Below are positions 55,972 through 64,000 of a stretch of 64,000 nt of DNA, one piece after another (within the stretch, counting starts at the first letter, position 1; every line of letters starts with the position of its first letter). The notes beneath the pieces are model-generated. The model saw only the letters and a program-made list of their open reading frames with translations. It was not told the origin of the DNA and made no database searches. A program made the position numbers and the translations under genes. The DNA is from Podospora pseudocomata (Eukaryota; Ascomycota; Sordariomycetes; Sordariales; Podosporaceae): positions 3,286,001-3,350,000 of the forward strand of contig NC_085889.1 in NCBI RefSeq assembly GCF_035222375.1, given 5' to 3'.

Positions 55972-55979
55972 GAATACCC

Positions 55980-56471
55980 TTAAGGACTTTTGTTTACTTA
56001 CCCCTAATCTGCCCCTTTAGTGGAGTTTTGGGTATGGCCTATGTCCGTGCTTCATCTGAGGAAATCCAATTCTTTCCCAGTTTCATTTCACTCTTTCATC
56101 TTCCTGTTGCTGTCGCACTGAATCAACAGCACAAGCTTCTCTTTCAGTCGGCACCTGGAACCCGGTGACCACGCCACTCAAATGAGCCCCCAAGGTCTTT
56201 GTCCACCAACAACACTAGATCTCTCGTTCAGCTCCAATTGCATCATCTTTACCAAGCTTGTCTCCCAGTCCAGTCCCATTTAAGACTTCCTTTCTCACTA
56301 GAAGTTTTCGGCAAACAAGTTCAGTCTAACGTAAACAGCAAAACACCATCAAAATCACCTGACATAAATTCTACTACAGCCATAAACGTCATAAAAGCAA
56401 ACACAAACACGCAAAGAGATGAATTTCCCCAACTTGAACAGCAGCCCACACCATAGGTCCAGATCCTACCC
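55980..56471. other. Gene-free stretch
   Basis: Flank between the MITE and the 3' end of the DUF7587-like pseudogene. Nothing supported. Confidence 0.5.
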
Positions 56472-57890
56472 TTATTTAGGAACAAACTGATCCCTCAAAA
56501 TCCACTCATTCTCCATTTCCCAGTCAATAGGCAGACGACTACCCTCCACATTCTCCCTCGACAAGACTCCCTTTTTGACAAGCCACGCCGTAAACTTAAC
56601 AATCTCCAATTCAGGTTTTGCCCAAATAACAGGCCACATGGCCCCTTTACCCAGAATTTCCTTTCAATAGACCCGAAGCATCAAACCCTGAAAGTAATTT
56701 TTGTCGCCCAGTTTCACAGCCAGTTCCCAGATGGGATCCCCGAAAGTCAGGACAAGCAACAGACCCTTATACACTTGGTTATCAAGCTAATAAGCATCCG
56801 CAGAGACAAACTTAGAGTTTCCTTTTGACCTGGTGGATAGCCTTTCAGTTGACTTTGTGAGAGACAACAACCTCTTTTCGACAGCCTTGCCAATATCTTG
56901 CTGATATAATGCTTCAAGGCCGGGCAAATCGTCAAGCGGGACTTTGCGACCTTGCGGTATTTGCAGTTCGCGGGCTAGGCCTTGATGGCCGTTTCCACTG
57001 ATGTGCTTCCAGTGGACGGGTATGCCGCCGTCAGGAGAGATGTAGAGTCCCTCGGCGTATTTAAGGTCGGTGACGAATAGGCGGAGGTCTCTCAGGCGTT
57101 GGCGGAGCGAAGGCTGTGTTTTGCAGGCAGGAGGTTGCGAGTATCGGGCAACCTGAAGAGGCGGGTTGGTTATCCTGCAATCCGGCGCGTCGGAGAGTGT
57201 AAGCTGTAGAACTTGGCAGGCTCTCTATGTTTGCGCATGGGATAAAGTTTTTTCACTGCATGTCGGGTATCTTGAATAGGGCAAGCCATTTGACGCGGCT
57301 GATTGGTCTGGTAGATTGGAGGGTGCTCTTGATGCACGTCTTTTCAAAGACCAGATCTTTGTTCAGGACCCATTTCTCCACCTTGACCGGAAACTTGTAA
57401 CTCGACGTGTATTCATGAAGGTGGAAGACAAAAGTACGGTGGCGTAGCAACTCGCGAGGGGACACGGCGGCGATCCAAACGATGTCGCGCGGTTGTCTTC
57501 CAGGCCATTTCTCAACTTTGTCCCCCGTCTTTATCCACATATGTCTCGTCCGACAGGCGTTTGAATAGAACAGGGCGTGAATAGTCTCTGCTTGGAATCG
57601 TTCACGGCAGCGTCCCAGCTGCCCCAAAGTGAAATGAAAGGGCTTGGATGCCGATTTCTCCAATTGAGATGTTGGTGTAGTGCGTCGCCTGTGATTACTT
57701 CAGAGAACAGTACATCTTGCTGACGAGGTTTGAAGAGTTTTGCACGAAACCCGCGCCCGATTTTGTAGGGAGCCTGGGAACCGTTATCAAACACGCGGTA
57801 GAGCGTGATATCTTCTCCATCAAGATGCGGCCCGAACTCGAAGGGACGAAAGACGCTCTCCTTTTCAGCCAGGCACGGTTTGGATGTCAT
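56472..57890 (-). pseudogene. DUF7587-like protein gene, copy A, broken
   Basis: Minus strand from ATG 57890 (MTSKPCLAEKES): LYRVFDNGSQAPYKIGRGFRAKLFK...LNWRNRHPSPFISLWGSWDAAVNDS, the ADP-ribose-transferase-fold-like N-terminus now called DUF7587. A frameshift near 57545-57600 leads to RHMWIKTGDKVEKWPG, IVWIAAVSPRELL and FHLHEYTSSYKFPVKVEKW. A further shift between 57250 and 57130 leads to a frame ending at TAA 56472: LRDLRLFVTDLKYAEGLYISPDG, QDIGKAVEKRLLSLTKS, GDPIWELAVKLGDKNY, IDWEMENEWILRDQFV. That frame holds TAG at 56787-56789 and TGA at 56664-56666 (RVY-stop-KEIL, Trp likely). Homologous in order to copy B at 58138-59346. Function unknown; the family is fungus-specific. Confidence 0.68.
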
Positions 57891-58137
57891 AGTAAATGGG
57901 GCTGAGGCACGAATTATGATAAAAAGTCTGTCTTGTTGTGAGGCTGTCTGAGGTGAAATCAGCATGAGCTAGATGAGCGGGTTTAGAATGCTTCTGCTAT
58001 CTGCTCGCTTCAGATGAACCCACAACAACTCCACCCCTGATGCAAGGAGAGACCTTGTCTCCTTTTGGGGGAAAAAGACGAGAAAGAAAGCTAAATTGTG
58101 CGGGTCGGGTATCATAGCTATCGATGAAAGTCATATT

Positions 58138-59346
58138 ACATGAAGATGGGCTTGTCAATGGGCTCAACCACCAGCCTTTCCCCGCGAATGACCCAGTCAA
58201 TATTACCTTCCAAGCCATCCAGCTCCCAAAGGCTTCCATATCGCGACAACCATGAGCGAAAGTTTTTGACCAAGACCATTTCATCGTCTGAATCATTCCC
58301 ATCTGGCCCGATCTGCAGTCTCGGGAAATACTTTGCTGTAGATATAGATTACCAAATCCTGGAACCTCTTCAATCCCCTCTTAGGGGCGACAGTCTTCCA
58401 AAGCGGATCAGACATGGAGCCCATTACCAGCAAGCCTTGATACAACTTGTCCCCGAGGTTGGACTGGTTTCCACAAAAGGCCGTCCGTATCTCCCGTCGC
58501 AATCTTGTCAATGTGCCGCCCAGTTGCTTCTTTCGCTGAGTCTTGCTGGTGGGAAACTTGGCGGAACGAACCATCGGGGTGCAAGAATTTCTTCACCACA
58601 TGAGGGGCAACATGGCGCCATCTCAACTCTGTCCACGCATCGACGTGATCGGTGCTGCCTCCACTGCACTCAGAGCAATCCTGTACGCTCAGAGCCTTCA
58701 AGCTTTGCCGAAATGTAAGCCCGGTACGCCGTTCCACAGGTCGAGTCGCATCCCGGAACGTCAGGATTTTAACCACCGCATCATCTGAAACCGAATACAT
58801 GGCTAGCCACTCCTTGGGGCTGATTGGGGTTTTCTTGGCCCAGAGTGTCGCCAATAAGTCTTTATGCTCTGGTTTGTTCAAGAGCTTTGCAAGGTTGAAA
58901 GCAAGGCTGTTGGTCTCCAGAAGCTGGTTCCGCGAGACAACAGCGGCCTGAACCTCGTTATGGGATATCGATTGTCTCGTGCTTTGGAAGTACACCTCGG
59001 GTTTCTTGAATCGTCATTCGACCTCTTTCTCTCCCTTTTCCCAGTCATCCTAGAGTGAAACGAATGGTGTTGCGTTTTGGTGATTCCAGTTCGAGTGGTT
59101 GCTAAGTGATTCTGCTGAAAGCCCGCCATATTCTCCAAGGGTCGGGACCGACATTCCCGGGCGGATTTCGACTCTGTCAATGTACGGGGTTTTGGGAGAG
59201 GCTGTCGTAGACATGGTAAAGCTTGATATCGTCAAGGTCTGAGTGATTTTTGCCTCCATCAAAATAGGACCAACAGACCAGACAACATGACCACCAGAAG
59301 AGATGGCGAGACCGCTCATTAACGATGGCAGGTCGTCGGCGTCCAT
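58138..59346 (-). pseudogene. DUF7587-like protein gene, copy B, broken
   Basis: Minus strand from ATG 59346 (MDADDLPSLMSG): TPYIDRVEIRPGMSVPTLGEYGG...NWNHQNATPFVSL, then TAG (59050-59052) and TGA (59014-59016), both at likely Trp sites (FVSL-W-DDWEKGEKEVE-W-RF). The same frame continues with NQLLETNSLAFNLAKLLNK, KEWLAMYSVSDDAVVKILTFRDA and WRHVAPHVVKKFLHPDG. A shift near 58468 leads to KLYQGLLVMGSMSDPLWKTVA; another near 58325 leads to DEMVLVKNFRSWLSRYG and NIDWVIRGERLVVEPIDKP, ending at about 58138. Shares the pattern NW...PFxSLW and the C-terminal IDW...E block with copy A. The two copies are tandem and same-strand, so a duplication that decayed. Confidence 0.68.
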
Positions 59347-62308
59347 GATTGATGAATGGAGATGGTTATTCAGAGAGCGGCTGGAGGAGAAGCTGGAGGT
59401 CTGACGTAAAATGGCCCAGCTAGTCAAGTGAGGGCATGTTCCATAGGTGTCCGTATATCCCTATACTCCACCATGCCAAGGGCCAGCCCGTCGGTCGTAT
59501 GCCACCCTAAGACACTATATCGTGATGGTATTGTCTCTTGGTTGATATTTGGGATAGGTTGCAAAAAAACAAAGTTGAGTGTTATATTCCCTGGCCGTTC
59601 ACATCGCCGGTCTATATTTTACTCTGTTAAGAAGGACACAGCTTGTGGAGCCGGAATAGTGGAAACGGGAGTGGATGATTATTGCTGGGCTTCGCTGGAC
59701 TCGGGAATTTACACAGAATAATATAATATATTAGGCTTTTCCTCCTTATTAACTTTTTTTCGCCTAGTGAACTAAGCCGTAATAACCAGAGATAATATCA
59801 AGGATCTGATTAGGCATTCGATTAGGTAGTTTGCAAGTTCAGATGGGAAGGTTAGTTCGAGGGGACGGATGAGGTGTGGGGAGCCTAATACGCCTTCTGA
59901 TGTATTGATTCTTTGGGGGTTGTTTTAGGGGGTTTTTTCGTTGATGGAAAATTGTGGAGATGGTGATAGTTGTCGGGGTGATGGACCGGGTTGAGAGGAC
60001 TTGAGGATTTCGCAAGGCCAGGGGGGTTTGACTGTCTGTATTAACGCGGTGGTGATCGGAAAAGGCCTTTTCTTTGGGAACAATGTGCTTTTAGATTGTT
60101 TAGTTGTCTACTTGGAATTCTGCGTACGGCCAGAATGAAACATTGGTGTTGAGATGAACAGAAGCTTGTACATATGATTGAAGTCCCTGAATCAATGTAT
60201 CAACTAGGCAGGTATCCAAGTACGTAAGTTGGATGACGGAAACTGTAGTATCAGGTTGTCGTCTCATCAAAGCCTGAATATTTCTAATTGTCTTCACAAT
60301 TCATTGACGGCTTTGAGCCTCGTTCATTTGATGTTACTCTCTCGTAAGACCACTAACACAGACAGTTGCAATGGACCTTATATCCGCTGATAGGTCGGTA
60401 TACATTTTATTGGAGAAGATTATTAGGGCTAGCTACCAGGGATAAAAAAACAATTGATCATCACCGTCCCATTAACGTGTAGCATTACCATGTTAGCATC
60501 AGATTAATGGATCTATTCCGAGTCACCATGGGAAAATACAGCCACGGTTTCTTGTTTCCCCCCCCAGTTATCACCGATGCAGTGCATCTTGCCTCGTATT
60601 GTCTTTTGTTCCACGGTAACAAAACCAGCTGCAGCCCTGTTGCCAGTGTGTAAGCTGGCCAAGTAATCCATCAACGGCGGCTTTCTTGTCAATCTCAATG
60701 CTGAAAGAAAGAAACCTAATTAAAAGGTACCAACAATGACATCAAATTGCCAGGCAGGCGATGGCTCTTTCCCTGAAGATGATAGAAAGTACCTATGGAT
60801 CACACGACGGCAGTAGTTGCCTGGATAGTCGTTCCTTCCACCTGCAGAAATTTCTTCGAGCATGAGCTGATTTGGTGTCATTCCTGATCCGACAGCGGCC
60901 TCAACTTTTCACCATCATCCTAGTTTCCACCAATCAGTCGTCTTTTCACGCTTGATGTCGAGGCTATCTCCAACTCCCCCGGCCGGCAATACCTTTGTCG
61001 ACATTCGTTTACTCTGTTGGTCCTGGCCGCATTGCCACCACATCGGTCCGATGCGTTTTTTTTGCTCCTGCCTTCTCCCGACAGTGGCGACGTGTTATTC
61101 TCTATCTCTTGCGTTCAAGCTGGCAAGACAATAGTCTCAATGCTAGGCAATCATCCGGAATTTGGCAGTCATTTTTGTTCCCGGTTGTCAGTTGCTTTGC
61201 CTGCCGCCGGCACCCTCGGAAGGAGATATCGCTTGTCGGATGGGTAAAGCAGAGCACCATAGCTGGGCAACCAAGACGTCTTATCTCGGCCTCGAAAGGG
61301 TTTGTCCCGCTAACACCGGACTAGAATCGATGCTTGGCGTCCCAGCGGATTGCCACATTCCCGGCAGTCTTGATGGCAGGCTTGGCCGCTCCGCACAAAA
61401 CTTCCGAATCCGTGACGGCCTGCTTGGCGTACCGATAACCTGGCAGGAAAATCAATTGGTCATGGCTTTTGCTGGGGCTCCGACCTCTCTTACCGCTCAA
61501 AACCTCCAATCGCTCCAATGGGAGCCTTATCAATCGTCCCCCAGGTGCGGGATGCGCGAACCCCAAAACTGACAGCGCGCATCTTCCATCCCTGGCCCAA
61601 CTCCGCATTCCAGGTCTGGTTCGCTGAAGATTTCAGGACGTTCCGATATCTTGAACACCTCCGCAGCCAAGCGGGCCGGACGACGACAAGCCTCTCACTA
61701 CCGTCCACATGGTTACGGCTCGTCGCGTCAGTCAAGCTCCTCCGGAACGAGATACCGAAGATGGTCGTTACTGTCTCAACTGCGAGTTCTACCCTGTGTT
61801 GGTTCTGTTGGGCTGCATACCGCGGATACCAGGAGCTGGAACACATCATCACCTGTGCCCAACATGACTGAACAATGGAGATTGATTGGTAAAAGGGCGA
61901 TATGCTGCCAAAAGAAGCTGTCACCTTGAATTCAATATTCCTACCTGCGTTTCTCCGCATGGCGGGGTAGCATTGCAGCTCCCCGCTGGCATGCAGCCAT
62001 TGTCGTCGACATGCACATATCAAGCACACCATGTGCCAAGCCCTGTAGTCTCAAGACGGAGAACTTCAACTTCAGTCTTATCTCAGACTACCAATGTGTG
62101 ATCCCGAGATCTCGGGATCACGGAACGGCGAGTTGTCTATCTGGAATGATAGCAAACATGCAGTCTCACCTGCAGTTCGCGCAGGTATAAGACATGAGTG
62201 TCTCGCCCTCGACAAGACACCACCTTTTCTCATCACCTCACTCACCCCCTCATCCATCTGCATCTTCCTTTGAGTTCGAGTCTTCTCACGAACCCAAATA
62301 CCTTCGAG
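59347..62308. other. ~3-kb gene-free region
   Basis: No domain-bearing frame on either strand. The last few hundred bases are the promoter of the amine oxidase gene; GTATAAGAC at 62186-62194 is a possible TATA element ~120 bp before its ATG. Confidence 0.45.
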
Positions 62309-64000
62309 ATGCTCGCCGAGTCTCTGGTGGCGGCCCTCTTGGCCATCGCCCCCGTCTCTGCTCGTCCGGAACCCGACCTCTGGCGCCGCGCTGTGAGCGC
62401 TGCTGACGTTCGCACCTGCGCCCTCACCGACGAAGCTCCTCACGTCAAGGCTCCCAAGGCTAACGCCTGGGCTCCCATCTCTCCTCAGGATGTCAAGGAT
62501 GTCTGGAAGTTTGTCCACGATCCTGAGCGCGCCCTCAACCTCACGGACCCTGCCAACGCCACCCTGACCGACAACTACGTCTTCCTCGTCGATACCTTGT
62601 ACCTCAACAAGACCCAGGTCCTCAGCTACATCGACGGCGATGCAGCTCAGCCTCCCAAGTATGCTCGTGTCGTCATCTTCGAGGGCGGCAAGGAGGAGCC
62701 TGTCTCTCAGGAGTACATGGTTGGCCCCCTTCCTGTTGGTGCTGAGACCACCATCGCCCCTTACGACTACCCCTTCAACGGCGGCCTTGGTGGCAAGATC
62801 CCCTACGATGGTCGCTACATGGATGGCAAGCGCACCGCTGGCTATCAACCTCTCCTCAAGCAGGCCATGACTGATGTCGCCGACATCACCAAGGCTCTCT
62901 TCAATGGTACCTACTACGGTGCCAGCGACCCCCGCACCGACATTGTTGCTGCCAACACTGGTCCCCACTCTCTCGATGGCTCCCAGTCCTGGATCACCAT
63001 CATGTTCAGATACCCTGGCGCCGCCAGCTACGTCACTCCCATTGACTTCTACATCATTCTCGACATCACCGGCACCGACATCTCCAAGTACACCCTCCGC
63101 GGCTATGTCACCAACACCAAGTTCTTCAAGACTGCCGATGAGCTCCGCAAGGCCTTCGAGGCTGGCGAGATCATCAGCGAGTTCCCTCAGACCCGTGACC
63201 AGGAGTGGGCCCTTCTCAAGGCTGTCCCTGAGATGGGTGTTCGTGACCTTGACGACCGCATTGCTCCCCAGAGCATTGAGATTGGTGGCAAGCGCTACAA
63301 GCTCGACCGCGAGAACCAGTATGTTGAGTTCATGGGCTGGTCTTTCTACATGTCCTTCACTCGCATCCTCGGTCTCATGTTCTACGACATCAAGTTCAAG
63401 GGTGAGCGCATCATCTACGAGCTCTCTCTCCAGGAGGCTGCTGCTCAGTATGCTGGCAACCAGCCCAAGGCTGCCAACACTGTCTACCACGACACTTACT
63501 TCTCCATCGGTTCCACCTCTGCCACTCTCATCGAGGGGTTCGACTGCCCCTTCGGCGCCACCATGCTGAACGTCACCTATCCCGCCAACGATGTCACCGA
63601 TATCCACCCCCAGGGTATCTGCCTGTTCGAGTCTGACTCCGGATACCCCGTTGCCCGTCACAGATATGGCAGCGGTGGCAACCCCAACGGTTTCTCCAAC
63701 ATTGCCGCCGTCAAGAGCTCTGCTCTCCATGCCCGCACCATTGCCACCATTGGTAACTACGACTACCTCTTCGACTATGCTTTCCACGTTGACGGCTCCA
63801 TCGAGATTGAGGTCCGCGCTTCCGGCTATCTCCAGTCTTCCCCCTACTACAAGGACCAGACCAACTTTGGCGCTCGTGTCGGCCTTGGCACCCAGGGTTC
63901 TTTCCACGACCACATTCTCTCCTGGAAGGCCGATTTCGATATCATCTCCACCAAGAACTCCCTCCAGCGCACCGATCTCATCGTCGTCAACCAGACCCAG
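62309..64000 (+). CDS. Secreted copper amine oxidase (partial, runs off right edge)
   Basis: ATG 62309; 564 codons open to the window end. Signal peptide residues 1-19 (MLAESLVAALLAIAPVSAR). N-domain: WAPISPQDVKDVWKFVHD. Catalytic domain: FMGWSFYMSFTRILGLMFYDIKF, HDTYFSIGS, CLFESDSGYPVARHRY. The topaquinone motif is TIGN-Y484-DY, where Tyr484 is the predicted residue oxidised to TPQ. The copper-ligand pair His533-x-His535 lies in FHDHILSWKADFDI; the third His should lie beyond the window. The enzyme oxidises primary amines to aldehydes with release of H2O2 and ammonia, here extracellularly or in the secretory route. Strong C/G-ending codon bias suggests high expression. No intron in the visible part. 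Confidence 0.95.
   Translation, partial: MLAESLVAALLAIAPVSARPEPDLWRRAVSAADVRTCALTDEAPHVKAPKANAWAPISPQDVKDVWKFVHDPERALNLTDPANATLTDNYVFLVDTLYLNKTQVLSYIDGDAAQPPKYARVVIFEGGKEEPVSQEYMVGPLPVGAETTIAPYDYPFNGGLGGKIPYDGRYMDGKRTAGYQPLLKQAMTDVADITKALFNGTYYGASDPRTDIVAANTGPHSLDGSQSWITIMFRYPGAASYVTPIDFYIILDITGTDISKYTLRGYVTNTKFFKTADELRKAFEAGEIISEFPQTRDQEWALLKAVPEMGVRDLDDRIAPQSIEIGGKRYKLDRENQYVEFMGWSFYMSFTRILGLMFYDIKFKGERIIYELSLQEAAAQYAGNQPKAANTVYHDTYFSIGSTSATLIEGFDCPFGATMLNVTYPANDVTDIHPQGICLFESDSGYPVARHRYGSGGNPNGFSNIAAVKSSALHARTIATIGNYDYLFDYAFHVDGSIEIEVRASGYLQSSPYYKDQTNFGARVGLGTQGSFHDHILSWKADFDIISTKNSLQRTDLIVVNQTQ

Noticed and set aside
2711-59052. Alternative genetic code in which TGA and/or TAG encode Trp
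   Set aside because: Intact neighbours end cleanly at TGA or TAG (C2H2 factor, COG5, F-box, DUF2434), and the pseudogenes also carry frameshifts and TAA, so nuclear recoding is not supported.
62078-63913. 611-codon minus-strand open frame opposite the copper amine oxidase gene
   Set aside because: It is a by-product of strong C/G-ending codon bias in the sense gene; the sense strand has signal peptide, TPQ and copper-ligand motifs, while the antisense product is repetitive Val/Gly/Leu/Glu with no domain.
1-64000. CRISPR arrays, bacterial-style operons, 5S or other rRNA genes
   Set aside because: None seen; spliced genes and the nuclear tRNA show fungal nuclear DNA.

Overview
The window is nuclear DNA of a filamentous ascomycete, most likely a Sordariales-type fungus (Podospora/Chaetomium/Neurospora relatives). 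The evidence is 50-75 bp introns with GTANGT donors and CTAAC/CTGAC-like branch sites, several HET-domain genes, a WD40 tail of a HET-E/HNWD-type NLR with near-identical repeats, a BAS2-like small secreted protein, a DUF2434 membrane protein, and a nuclear tRNA-Lys(CTT) with an intron.

Layout. 1-12 kb is decayed accessory DNA: an NLR WD40 tail, a protein-kinase gene with two in-frame stops, an internally deleted Fot1/pogo transposon, an F-box gene, a PIF1-type helicase scrap abutting a broken HET gene, and a conserved fungal gene split by a solo LTR with a 5-bp target-site duplication. 12-15 kb has a secreted HExxH metallopeptidase and a hypothetical protein. 15.7-18.5 kb has a HET gene whose single reading frame is broken only by three TAG codons, then the BAS2-like gene. 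20-36 kb is mostly conserved genome (tRNA-Lys, a C2H2 transcription factor behind a ~5 kb gene-free region, DUF2434, COG5) with a broken HET-ankyrin gene inside it. 37-44 kb has a BTB gene bracketed by two arrays of ~21-bp repeats, a multi-pass membrane protein and a Mid2/Wsc-like single-pass protein. 44.7-51 kb is a second graveyard (two HET pseudogenes and a truncated amidase). 51.7-55.2 kb has an MBL-fold hydrolase and a monocarboxylate-type MFS transporter. 55.5-59.4 kb has a hAT-like MITE and two tandem, broken paralogs of a DUF7587-like family. From 62.3 kb a secreted copper amine oxidase runs off the right edge.

How it fits together. Allorecognition-type genes (NLR, five HET genes, a kinase of a family typical of such regions) are nearly all broken, while housekeeping and metabolic genes between them are intact. 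Most premature stops replace tryptophan (TGG to TAG or TGA) or glutamine (CAA/CAG to TAA/TAG), the changes expected from RIP-like C-to-T mutation. At least one HET gene (15736-17901) has only TAG-for-Trp lesions, which is also what A-to-I mRNA editing in sexual tissue of Sordariomycetes could restore. That is the most interesting testable idea here. Domain names and families are recognised by eye from translated sequence; no database search was run.
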